The translations under genes were made by a program, and so were the position numbers. From Verrucomicrobiota bacterium (GTDB lineage Bacteria > Verrucomicrobiota > Verrucomicrobiia > Limisphaerales > JADLHS01): a DNA stretch of 11,139 nucleotides. The stretch spans positions 1-11,139 of the forward strand of contig JANYBF010000274.1 in assembly GCA_025360895.1 (NCBI GenBank). Direction: 5' to 3'. This document shows positions 1 through 6,197 of the stretch, piece by piece. Numbering within the stretch: the stretch's first letter is position 1; every line of letters begins with the position of its first letter. The notes under the pieces were generated by a model. It was not told where the DNA came from and made no database searches. It saw only the letters and a program-made list of their open reading frames with translations.

Positions 1-108
1 GGTCAACGCGATGGCACTCATGCCGTGCTGCCGGGCGAGACTGACGATTGCCGCTGGCGAAAGCGTGGAATCGAGGAACGTGTAATAGCTGCGAACACGC
101 AACGGCAC
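1..108 (-). other. N-terminal PHP segment of a DnaE/DnaE2-like polymerase III alpha subunit (partial, in frame with dinB)
   Basis: Codons from 108 downward read VPLRVRSYYTFLDSTLSP and then AAIVSLARQHGMSAIALT, which resembles the first ~35 residues of error-prone DnaE proteins. If dnaE were a separate gene, the GTG at 106-108 would be the most natural start, but no Shine-Dalgarno sequence precedes it and no stop codon separates it from dinB. In replicative DnaE the same place reads HLRVHS, the two His being PHP metal ligands; here they are Pro and Arg, which fits a degenerate PHP site. The rest of the polymerase lies outside the window, so assignment to DnaE2 rather than DnaE1 rests on context and this short match. 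Confidence 0.65.
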
Positions 109-1386
109 GTAGCAGCCGACGGGTTGTAGCCGACGAGGTGACGAGGCGGATGAAGGCTTTCCGTTCAGGATTCTAACTTCTAGCTTCTGACTTCTAACTT
201 CTGACTTCGGCAAGTCCCTCGGCGCATCCCGCAATCGCAAGTCGTGTCCGCGCAGAATGACCGGCCAGCCCTTCGCGCGCCGAAGTTCGTCCACGGCCGC
301 GGCCAGCCGTTCGCGAGCAGCGTGATTCCGCGTGCCGGCCTCCAGGTCGAGTTCGCTGCGAAACACGCCGTCATACACGTTCGACAGTTTCAACGATACC
401 ATGCGCAGACTCACCCGCCGTTGCCACGCTTCGCGCAACAGGCCACGCAAACGCCCATAAACATCCGTTTCCAGGTCCGTCGGCTCGCGCAGGCTTTCGG
501 CCCGCTGATTTTCGTCCCGGTCGTTGTAACGCACTTTCACCGTCAGCGTCCGAACGCTGCGGCCTTCCTCGCGTACGGTGGCAAACACCTTGTCGGCCAT
601 GCGTCGCAACACGGCCTCGACATATTCCTCGTCGGTCACGTCCGCGTTGAATGTCTCCTGCTGGCTGAATGATTTCTGCGGCTCACCGGCAGGTATGAGC
701 GGGCGCTCGTCAATCCCATTGGCAAACTGGCGCATGACGGGCGCCTGGTTGCCAAGCAGCAAGGCGAGCATGTCCACCGGAGTGCCCGCGATCTGCCCGA
801 TGGCGGCCAGCCCCGCCGCGTTCAACCGCCCGGCGGTTTTCGGTCCGATACCCGGCAGCCACTTGTTCGGTAGCTGATGCAGGAATTGCTTCTCGTGTCC
901 CGTCGGAACGATGAGGAAAGCGGCGGGCTTGTGGAGCTTGGAGGCAATCTGGCTGACCAGTTTATTCGAGGCGATCCCCTCGCTGACGCTGATCTTCAAC
1001 GACTGCCGGATGGCCTTGCCAATCGACAGCGCGATTTCAACCGGGGGTTTGCTGCGGTTGGCCGTAATGTCGAAATAACCTTCGTCAATCGAGGTTTGCT
1101 CGACGCTGGGTGTGAAGTCATACGCATAGCCGAACATCCAGCGGGAGAACTGCTCATATCGCTCGTAATCGCCGGGCAGAACAATCAGCTTCGGACACAG
1201 TTTGCGCGCCCGCGCCGTGGGCATCGGCGTGTAGATGCCGAACTTGCGCGCCTCATAGGAAGCCGAGGCAATAATGCCGCGCGTCTCGCCGCCCACCGCA
1301 ATGGGTTTGCCCCGCAACCGCGCGTCGGCCGCCTGCTCGACCGACGCGAAGAACGCATCGGCGTCGAGATGAACAATTGTCCGCAT
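1..1386 (-). CDS. dinB: DNA polymerase IV (DinB) fused in frame to start of a DnaE-type polymerase; partial
   Basis: The frame is open for 462 codons from the ATG at 1386 to base 1 and runs off the window. Residues 1-387 or so are a Y-family translesion polymerase: the N-terminus MRTIVHLDADAFFASVEQ gives metal ligands D8 and D10 with F13 as likely steric gate, and SIDEGYFD gives D101 and E102. Palm, helix-hairpin-helix (LPGIGPKTAGRL, 177-188) and little-finger regions are all present. The catalytic acidic residues separate it from ImuB, which lacks them. Residues about 388-425 are a basic, repeat-derived linker (includes KSEVRSQKLEVR). From about residue 426 the sequence YVPLRVRSYYTFLDSTLSP matches the PHP-domain N-terminus of DnaE/DnaE2 alpha subunits. 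The ATG has an AGGA 7 nt upstream (1394-1397). The gene lies 43 bp after lexA and is probably co-transcribed with it under SOS control. The DinB call is firm. The fusion is what the DNA shows, but whether one polypeptide is made is not known. Confidence 0.9.
   Translation of the reverse strand, partial: MRTIVHLDADAFFASVEQAADARLRGKPIAVGGETRGIIASASYEARKFGIYTPMPTARARKLCPKLIVLPGDYERYEQFSRWMFGYAYDFTPSVEQTSIDEGYFDITANRSKPPVEIALSIGKAIRQSLKISVSEGIASNKLVSQIASKLHKPAAFLIVPTGHEKQFLHQLPNKWLPGIGPKTAGRLNAAGLAAIGQIAGTPVDMLALLLGNQAPVMRQFANGIDERPLIPAGEPQKSFSQQETFNADVTDEEYVEAVLRRMADKVFATVREEGRSVRTLTVKVRYNDRDENQRAESLREPTDLETDVYGRLRGLLREAWQRRVSLRMVSLKLSNVYDGVFRSELDLEAGTRNHAARERLAAAVDELRRAKGWPVILRGHDLRLRDAPRDLPKSEVRSQKLEVRILNGKPSSASSPRRLQPVGCYVPLRVRSYYTFLDSTLSPAAIVSLARQHGMSAIALT
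109..208. repeat. Repeat-rich linker DNA inside the dinB-dnaE frame
   Basis: Three repeat types lie side by side. Bases 171-205 are five tandem 7-bp units TTCT(A/G)(A/G)C (TTCTAAC, TTCTAGC, TTCTGAC, TTCTAAC, TTCTGAC), followed by a partial TTC. Bases 126-150 start GTAGCCGACGAGG and contain GACGAGG twice. Bases 109-121 read GTAGCAGCCGACG, identical to the outer 13 bp of both arms of the intergenic inverted repeat at 6207-6297. Such sequences usually sit between genes; here they are translated as the DinB-DnaE linker. Confidence 0.75.
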
Positions 1387-1393
1387 GGCCAAG

Positions 1394-1397
1394 TCCT
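1394..1397 (-). promoter_or_regulatory. Ribosome binding site of dinB
   Basis: AGGA on the minus strand, 7 nt before the ATG at 1386. It sets the dinB start, which also gives the canonical DinB N-terminus. Confidence 0.6.
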
Positions 1398-1429
1398 ATC
1401 AAAACGCCTGGGACAAATGCTGTCCGGGG

Positions 1430-2053
1430 TCACTCCTTTGCCCGACGAATGAGCGCCTTCATCACGCCCTGAATCATCAGCTCCTGCGCGGGAATAGGAT
1501 CGGGGTATTTCGGATTCTCCGCTTTCAAATAGGGCTTGCCGTTTCGGACAAGGAAAGTTTTGAGCGTGCTTGCCCCGTCAATTAGCGCGGCCACAACCTG
1601 CCCATGACGCGGCTCGGGCCCATGTTCCAAGACGATGAAGTCGCCGTCGCAAATGTGCCGGCCAATCATGGAATCGCCCATAACCCGCAAGGCAAAGGCG
1701 TTCCGCGTGGGCTTGTAGCCGATGCTCGCCACATCCACGGAAACGCAGCCTTCCGCATCTTCCTCGCGCGCCTGTGGCAACCCGGCTGGAATCGAGCCAA
1801 AGAGGGGAATGTCAACGATGCGATGGCGCAGCTTTGTCAGCGGAGACGTGACCCGTAAGGCCCGCGCCTTACCCGGTTCGGCTTCGAGGATGCCCTTCTG
1901 CCGCAGCAATCGCACATGCGATGTCACGGAATTGAGACTGCGAAATCCAAATTCGTCGGCGATTTCTTGAAATGTGGGCGCCGCTCCCTGCGTCCGCTGC
2001 CATTTCAGGATGAAATCAAGCACTTGCTGCTGTTTCCTCGTCAATGCTATCAT
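1430..2053 (-). CDS. lexA: LexA repressor (SOS regulator, S24 self-cleaving)
   Basis: This is a full-length LexA of 207 aa (E. coli LexA is 202). Residues 1-70 form the winged-helix DNA-binding domain: MIALTRKQQQVLDFI aligns with E. coli MKALTARQQEVFDLI, and the recognition region is FGFRSLNSVTSH (35-46). The self-cleavage bond is Ala90-Gly91 in FGSIPAGLP. The catalytic dyad is Ser128 (GDSM) and Lys165 (STLK). LexA represses SOS genes until RecA filaments on single-stranded DNA trigger its autoproteolysis. The ATG at 2053 is fixed by the alignment; only a weak GGA lies upstream, inside the operator. It is the first gene of a two-gene unit with dinB-dnaE and starts 37 bp after the DUF72 stop. 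The near-consensus SOS box at its start indicates autoregulation. Confidence 0.95.
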   Translation of the reverse strand: MIALTRKQQQVLDFILKWQRTQGAAPTFQEIADEFGFRSLNSVTSHVRLLRQKGILEAEPGKARALRVTSPLTKLRHRIVDIPLFGSIPAGLPQAREEDAEGCVSVDVASIGYKPTRNAFALRVMGDSMIGRHICDGDFIVLEHGPEPRHGQVVAALIDGASTLKTFLVRNGKPYLKAENPKYPDPIPAQELMIQGVMKALIRRAKE

Positions 2054-2073
2054 ACTGTATATCCATACAGTAT
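2052..2073 (-). promoter_or_regulatory. LexA operator (SOS box), E. coli type
   Basis: A perfect 9-bp inverted repeat, ATACTGTAT (2052-2060) and ATACAGTAT (2065-2073), flanks ATCC. The inner 20 bp (2053-2072) match the E. coli consensus TACTG(TA)5CAGTA at 18 of 20 positions, including the key CTGT-N8-ACAG. It covers the likely -10, transcription start and RBS, and its edge overlaps the lexA ATG, so bound LexA would block both polymerase and ribosome access. Confidence 0.85.
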
Positions 2074-2094
2074 TCCCCTAAAGCTGGCTGTCAA
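2067..2094 (-). promoter_or_regulatory. Putative lexA promoter
   Basis: On the minus strand, TTGACA (2094-2089) is a consensus -35. With a 16-bp spacer it is followed by TACTGT (2072-2067), a fair -10 embedded in the SOS box. Transcription would begin near 2060, leaving a leader of only about 7 nt. The -35 overlaps the TGA stop codon of the DUF72 gene (2093-2091). Confidence 0.6.
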
Positions 2095-3032
2095 TCGGCA
2101 TCCGGCTCAATCATTGCATCAATCGTCCCCAGCGCATTTCCTTCCAGACGATTGTTCACATAAATGAAGGTTTTCCGGTTGGGGGATTTCTTGCCTTCCA
2201 CGATCAACCCTTGGCCCGCCGCTCGCGCGTCCGGGTTCAGCTCCTTCACCTTGTCGTATGGCTGGAACGTCTTTACGGCCTCCTCGTATTTCCGGCCCGG
2301 CTTCAAAAGGAATCGGGCGGCAACGAGTCGCGGATTCGTGCGACTGCCGGGCAGGGCCATCTGCTCGCCGACGGGCGACATGGCATCCCAGGAATTGAAA
2401 ACGTGTGTGACCGCGTGACGAGCGAGGCAGCCAAAGTAATCCGGCACGAGCCAATTTTTGTTCCGCATCTCGATGGCATAAGGCCAACCCTTCGGCAGCT
2501 TACCAAGGAACACGTCGAGGTCCGCCACGAAGTCGCGCCCATGTTCGTAGTCGTTCTGCCAGAAGTGTGAGAACTCGAACATGAGCACTCCGATTTTTGG
2601 CCGAATTTCTTCACATGGCTTGAGAAACGCAGTCGCGAACAAATCGGCATTGAGGAAGTCCCGGTTCAGTTGCCCGGCCTTAGCGCCATGCCGGGCGTGG
2701 TTGGGATATTTCTTGATCGTTATTTCATCCGTGACCTTGAATCCGAACCTAAAATCATCGGGCACGGCGTCCGCCTGTTTATGCAGATAATCCGGGCGGG
2801 GAAATGTGTAATACGCCGCATCCACGCACACCGTCTTGAACACCTCCGCATATTCGGCCAAGCAATCCCGCTCGAAGCGGCTTTTTGCGACCTTGCCGCG
2901 ATACTCGTAGCGCGCGGGCGAGTAGAGTTGGCCGAACCAGCCTTCATATTTCCAACTCGACGTGCCGATGAACACACCATTGGCGGCAAGGGCCGCCGCC
3001 TTGTGTTTGATCTGTTCACGGTCGAACGGCAT
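2091..3032 (-). CDS. DUF72 family protein (YecE-like)
   Basis: The product has 313 aa from the ATG at 3032, which has an AGG 8 nt upstream; a TTG at 3047 would add five residues. The near-N-terminal GVFIGTSSWKYEGWFG is the hallmark of the DUF72/YecE family, a TIM-barrel-like fold without an established biochemical role. Further family-like stretches are YAEVFKTVCVDAAYYTFP, FRFGFKVTDEITIKKYP, and late YIYVNNRLEGNA-type sequence (FIYVNNRLEGNALGTID) near the C-terminus. It lies directly upstream of lexA on the same strand, with its stop codon inside the lexA -35 hexamer, so readthrough into lexA is possible, but lexA has its own promoter. A link to DNA repair is suggested only by position. Confidence 0.85.
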   Translation of the reverse strand: MPFDREQIKHKAAALAANGVFIGTSSWKYEGWFGQLYSPARYEYRGKVAKSRFERDCLAEYAEVFKTVCVDAAYYTFPRPDYLHKQADAVPDDFRFGFKVTDEITIKKYPNHARHGAKAGQLNRDFLNADLFATAFLKPCEEIRPKIGVLMFEFSHFWQNDYEHGRDFVADLDVFLGKLPKGWPYAIEMRNKNWLVPDYFGCLARHAVTHVFNSWDAMSPVGEQMALPGSRTNPRLVAARFLLKPGRKYEEAVKTFQPYDKVKELNPDARAAGQGLIVEGKKSPNRKTFIYVNNRLEGNALGTIDAMIEPDAD

Positions 3033-3079
3033 ATCGCGAGCCTGCAACTTCGCGTTTGGCGTGTCAACCCCTGCAAACC

Positions 3080-3099
3080 TATTGGCCCTTTTGCCAATA
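3080..3099. promoter_or_regulatory. Palindrome at the predicted DUF72 transcription start, possible operator
   Basis: TATTGGC (3080-3086) and GCCAATA (3093-3099) form a perfect 7-bp inverted repeat around CCTTTT. It begins directly after the putative -10 and covers the expected +1. This is a typical operator position, but a short RNA hairpin in the leader is an equal alternative. No regulator can be named. Confidence 0.35.
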
Positions 3100-3100
3100 A

Positions 3101-3129
3101 ATTTTACGCCGATGAATCCATCGCATCAA
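3101..3129 (-). promoter_or_regulatory. Putative DUF72 promoter
   Basis: On the minus strand, TTGATG (3129-3124) and TAAAAT (3106-3101) are separated by 17 bp, matching the sigma-70 consensus at 4/6 and 5/6. The predicted start of transcription is near 3094, about 60 nt before the DUF72 ATG. Confidence 0.45.
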
Positions 3130-3636
3130 GGCGCACCCCCCTGCGAATCGCTACCCCCCCCCCGCCCCTCCCTGCCTGCCGTTTCATTCAGGTTTGATTT
3201 CCACGGCCTTCGTCCAGACGTGCGGATGCCGCGTTCCTGAGAGGTTGCGCAATGAATGCCGTCCGGCCAATTGTCCGGTGTTTCAACCGCAAGCCGGTTA
3301 AGCCAGCCAAGCCGTTTGAAGCCGGCTGGCGACAGTCGGTCCCTTCGCCACGTCAAAACACGCTGCCGGGATTGGACGCTCCAAGAAACTCCCAAGTGGC
3401 GGCGGGACGATTGGACTTCACCGCTTCCGGGGCCTGCATACGATTCGCGCACAAAACCCGCTTTTAACTATCTGCCCGCGTCCATCCCGATGCCCCTTCG
3501 AGCCGAACACGTGAACACTGCGCCAAGCCTCGGCAGGCGCTAAAGTGGCAGCAAAGTGGCAGCGTAAATTATTTTTCAGATTTATTCCAACGAAGCAGAC
3601 ATAAATAAAACTACCGTAAACATTGAAGAAAATGAA
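3130..3636. other. Gene-poor stretch with tracts and short repeats
   Basis: No convincing gene is seen. The stretch holds a C6 tract (3136-3141), a C10 tract (3154-3163), a 7-bp inverted repeat GCCAGCC/GGCTGGC (3302-3308 and 3324-3330) and an exact tandem pair of AAAGTGGCAGC (3542-3563). The last 70 bases before the tRNA are AT-rich. A minus-strand frame of 108 codons (3126-3452) and plus-strand frames of 71 and 95 codons exist, but their composition (rich in Arg, Ser, Gly) and lack of RBS do not support them. Confidence 0.5.
3542..3563. repeat. Tandem 11-bp direct repeat
   Basis: AAAGTGGCAGC occurs twice head to tail without a mismatch, 73 bp beyond the CCA end of the tRNA-Arg. Function unknown. 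Confidence 0.7.
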
Positions 3637-3713
3637 TGGTGCACCCAGCAGGAGTTGAACCTACAACCTGCTGATCCGTAGTCAGCCGCTCTATCCAATT
3701 GAGCTATGGGTGC
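3637..3713 (-). tRNA. tRNA-Arg (anticodon ACG)
   Basis: On the minus strand the acceptor arms GCACCCA and TGGGTGC pair perfectly, with D stem GCTC/GAGC, anticodon stem GCTGA/TCAGC around loop CTACGGA (anticodon ACG), variable loop AGGTT, and T stem GTAGG/CCTGC around TTCAACT. The discriminator is A (3640) and the CCA end is encoded (3639-3637). It would read CGU and, with A34 deaminated to inosine, CGC and CGA codons. No clear terminator hairpin follows. Confidence 0.97.
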
Positions 3714-3727
3714 GCCCTGTAATCAGG

Positions 3728-3756
3728 AGCCTAGAAAACACCCGCCGCCCGCGCAA
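3728..3756 (-). promoter_or_regulatory. Putative tRNA-Arg promoter
   Basis: On the minus strand, TTGCGC (3756-3751) and TAGGCT (3733-3728) are spaced by 17 bp, and the -10 ends 14 bp before the mature tRNA 5' end. The hexamers are only partial matches (TTG--- and TA---T), so this is tentative. Confidence 0.3.
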
Positions 3757-3822
3757 GTTATTTTGCCGTGCTCAGCGTTTGTAGGGTGTATCTTTACGCT
3801 GCCATCAACCCCGCCAACATTG

Positions 3823-3896
3823 CGGAGCGCCGAGCTCCGATCCGGCGCGCTTTTGGGCAAGATGCAATACCTGCCGGGTCGGAGACCGGCGCTCCG
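3823..3896. repeat. Imperfect inverted repeat, likely dispersed intergenic element
   Basis: Arms 3823-3845 and 3874-3896 are 23 bp each with three mismatches; the outer 10 bp, CGGAGCGCCG and CGGCGCTCCG, are perfect. They enclose a 28-bp centre. The element lies in the 250-bp gap between the tRNA and the esterase gene and could fold as a long hairpin on either transcript. It resembles GC-rich repeats I recall from Verrucomicrobia intergenic regions. No T-run follows, so it is not a standard intrinsic terminator. Confidence 0.65.
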
Positions 3897-3929
3897 AAGG
3901 CAGTTTGAGACGCCCCCATCCTTGTACGA

Positions 3930-3958
3930 TTGAAATACTGCATCGGCTTGCCTATGCT
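3930..3958 (+). promoter_or_regulatory. Putative promoter of the esterase gene
   Basis: TTGAAA (3930-3935) and TATGCT (3953-3958) are spaced by 17 bp, matching consensus at 5/6 and 4/6. The expected start of transcription, about 7 nt further on, falls at or next to the ATG at 3965. Confidence 0.5.
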
Positions 3959-3964
3959 CCGCCC

Positions 3965-4840
3965 ATGAAACCATTCGCCCTGCTCCTGCTGTTAGCCACC
4001 ACTCTGTCCCTGTCCGCTCAATCCTCGAATTCGTTCGCCCTCTGGCCCGAGGGCGCTCCCGGCGCGCTGAGCAACGCGGACAAAGACATCCCCACGCTCA
4101 CCGTCTTTTTACCCGACCCCGCCAAAGCCACAGGTGCGGCCATCGTGATCTGCCCGGGCGGCGGTTACGGTGGTCTCGCCCAACATGAAGGCAAAAGCTA
4201 TGCGCTTTGGCTCAACGAACAAGGCATTGCCGGCTTCGTCCTCAAATATCGGCTCGCCCCCGGCGGCTATCATCATCCGGCGATGTTGCAGGACGCCGCC
4301 CGCGCCGTCCGCACCGTGCGCGCCCGGGCCGGGGAATGGAAACTCGACCCCAAACGCATCGGCATCATCGGTTCGTCCGCCGGCGGGCATCTCGCCTCCA
4401 CGTTGGTCACGCATTTCGATGCTGGCAAGGCGGACGCCGCCGATGCAATTGAGCGAGCCAGCTCGCGGCCGGACCTCGGCATCCTTTGTTATCCCGTCAT
4501 TTCGATGGGCGAATTCACGCATGACGGATCTAAGAAAAATCTTCTTGGTGAAAATCCATCGCCGGAACTGGTCAAAGACCTTTCCAACGAACTGCAAGTC
4601 ACCAAAGAGACCCCGCCGTGTTTCATTTTTCACACAGTGGAAGACCCGGTTGTGCCGGTGGAAAACGCGCTGCTGTTTGCCTGCGCCCTGCGCAAAGCGG
4701 GCGTGCCGTTCGATCTGCACATCTACGAACTAGGTAAGCATGGGATTGGCCTCGGCTCGCAGCCCTACGGCAGCGGCGAGCAGCATCCGTGGACACACGA
4801 TTGTGAATTCTGGCTCAAACAACGCGGGTTCGCCAAATAG
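3965..4840 (+). CDS. Secreted alpha/beta-hydrolase, carbohydrate-esterase-like
   Basis: The product has 291 aa. The first ~18 residues (MKPFALLLLLATTLSLSA, then Q) are a signal peptide with a likely signal-peptidase I site after SLSA, so the enzyme acts outside the cytoplasm. The fold is that of the esterase/lipase branch often annotated as acetylxylan- or feruloyl-esterase-like: oxyanion-hole motif CPGGGYGGL (64-72), nucleophile Ser138 in GSSAGG, acid Asp227 in VEDPVVP and His259 in GKHGIG. Such enzymes deacylate plant or algal polysaccharides, but the substrate cannot be read from the sequence. I chose the ATG at 3965, which starts the signal peptide, over an in-frame ATG at 3905. No Shine-Dalgarno precedes it, and the best promoter would start the mRNA at the ATG. 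No polysaccharide lyase or glycoside hydrolase is adjacent. Confidence 0.85.
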   Translation: MKPFALLLLLATTLSLSAQSSNSFALWPEGAPGALSNADKDIPTLTVFLPDPAKATGAAIVICPGGGYGGLAQHEGKSYALWLNEQGIAGFVLKYRLAPGGYHHPAMLQDAARAVRTVRARAGEWKLDPKRIGIIGSSAGGHLASTLVTHFDAGKADAADAIERASSRPDLGILCYPVISMGEFTHDGSKKNLLGENPSPELVKDLSNELQVTKETPPCFIFHTVEDPVVPVENALLFACALRKAGVPFDLHIYELGKHGIGLGSQPYGSGEQHPWTHDCEFWLKQRGFAK

Positions 4841-4891
4841 CGCTGCGCTCGACATGCACGCCCTTCACTCCAACAACCAAATAGAGCTCAC

Positions 4892-5416
4892 ATGAAACGT
4901 CCTATCCCATTGTATTTTGTCGCTGTTTGGTGCTTCCTAGCTTTTGGCATACAGGTTTCTGGCTTAAGCCGTTTGATACCAACCCGGATTACCGTTGGGG
5001 AGGCGTCCGTGGAGCTTCGCAGCTTTTTGAGCACTATCGGACTACTTGTGGTGTTATGGAATGCGCTTGGTCTGATTCAGCTCAAGTTCATCAACCGGTG
5101 GTTTTCCGTAGTGCTATTGAGTTGGTCCACGCTGGCGCTGACTTGGAATTTCTTCGCTCTTTACGATGGAACTATGCACACATGGCGGGTAATACTGATT
5201 TTCTTAATCTGGGGAACGTTGAATTGCGTCAGCATCTGGTTCCTTGCGCGGCGGCGGTTCAGAGAGTTCGCAGTTCAGTTTGTCTCTGAACGAGAGAGAG
5301 AAAAATACTCACAAACCATGCAAAAGACTGCACAAAAGAATTTGGAAAAAGAGATACGTGCAAACGGAGCTAGACGTTATCACATGTCACCGCCTAAGCA
5401 CCAGATCGCGTGTTAG
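4892..5416 (+). CDS. Hypothetical four-helix membrane protein
   Basis: I do not recognise the family. The product has 174 aa with four hydrophobic segments at about 7-24, 43-63, 70-90 and 98-118, followed by a charged cytoplasmic-looking tail (RRRFREF, SEREREKYSQTMQK) that may form an amphipathic helix. There is only a weak GAG 6 nt or so before the ATG. Base composition is visibly lower in GC than the flanking genes, and codon use is less biased, which could mean recent acquisition or weak selection. It lies 51 bp after the esterase on the same strand but shows no functional tie to it. The last residues (NGARRYHMSPPKHQIAC) look non-conserved and may be a drifted end. Confidence 0.6.
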   Translation: MKRPIPLYFVAVWCFLAFGIQVSGLSRLIPTRITVGEASVELRSFLSTIGLLVVLWNALGLIQLKFINRWFSVVLLSWSTLALTWNFFALYDGTMHTWRVILIFLIWGTLNCVSIWFLARRRFREFAVQFVSEREREKYSQTMQKTAQKNLEKEIRANGARRYHMSPPKHQIAC

Positions 5417-5547
5417 CGTCATTTAAACTTGTCGTCAACACGCAGCGAACCAAACCTTTTATCCCGGTTGTATTTTCGCGACGATTCAGAAACAACTGCA
5501 GACAGCTTGAATTACCCGGTAAATTTGTAATTGCCCGCTCTTCAGCT

Positions 5548-5576
5548 TTGCCCTAGTTCTCATACGCGGTTAAACT
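5548..5576 (+). promoter_or_regulatory. Putative lemA promoter
   Basis: TTGCCC (5548-5553) and TAAACT (5571-5576) are spaced by 17 bp, with 4/6 matches each, 21 bp before the lemA ATG. The 181-bp gap before lemA contains no other strong signal. Confidence 0.35.
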
Positions 5577-5597
5577 GCAACGAAAGGATATAATTAT

Positions 5598-6197
5598 ATG
5601 ACTCCGCTCTTAATCGTTCTAGTTGTTCTGGTGGGCCTCGCGGTGTTCGCCGCAATGATCATCGCCGGCTTGTACAACAAGCTCGTGGCGCTGCGTAACC
5701 GGTTCAAAAATGCCTGGGCGCAGATTGACGTGCAACTCAAACGCCGCTACGACCTGATTCCAAACCTGGTCGAGACGACCAAGGGTTACCTCAAGCACGA
5801 ACGCGGCACGCTCGAGGCCGTCATCGCCGCGCGCAACTCCGCCGTCTCCGCCAACACGCGGGCCACCGCCAATCCCGGCGATCCCGAAGCCATGAAGTCA
5901 TTGTCCAGCGCCGAAGGTTCGCTCAGCGGCGCCCTCGGCCGCCTCTTCGCACTCACCGAGGCGTATCCCGACCTCAAGGCCAATACGTCCATGAATCAAC
6001 TTATGGAAGAACTGACCTCCACAGAAAACAAGGTTTCCTTCGCGCGACAGGCCTACAACGACAGCGTCATGGGCTACAACACCGGGCGGGAAACGTTCCC
6101 GAGCAATATCATCGCCGGCATGTTCAACTTCGGCCCCGCCGAATTGTTCGCCGTGGAGAAACCGGAGGAACGCGAGGCCGTGAAGGTTTCGTTTTGA
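5598..6197 (+). CDS. lemA: LemA family protein
   Basis: The product is 199 aa, normal for the family. One N-terminal membrane helix (about 4-26) is followed by the LemA signature: LYNKLVALRNRFKNAWAQIDVQLKRRYDLIPNLVETTKGY at 25-64, then a long helical domain ending with YNDSVMGYNTGRETFPSNIIAGMFNF-type sequence and an FAVEKPEEREAVKVSF tail. LemA proteins are membrane-anchored helical-bundle proteins of unresolved biochemical role, very often encoded next to M48 or TPM-domain (YgcG) genes. The RBS AAAGGA lies 9 nt before the ATG. The partner M48 protease gene follows after 110 bp, with a repeat element in the gap. Confidence 0.95.
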   Translation: MTPLLIVLVVLVGLAVFAAMIIAGLYNKLVALRNRFKNAWAQIDVQLKRRYDLIPNLVETTKGYLKHERGTLEAVIAARNSAVSANTRATANPGDPEAMKSLSSAEGSLSGALGRLFALTEAYPDLKANTSMNQLMEELTSTENKVSFARQAYNDSVMGYNTGRETFPSNIIAGMFNFGPAELFAVEKPEEREAVKVSF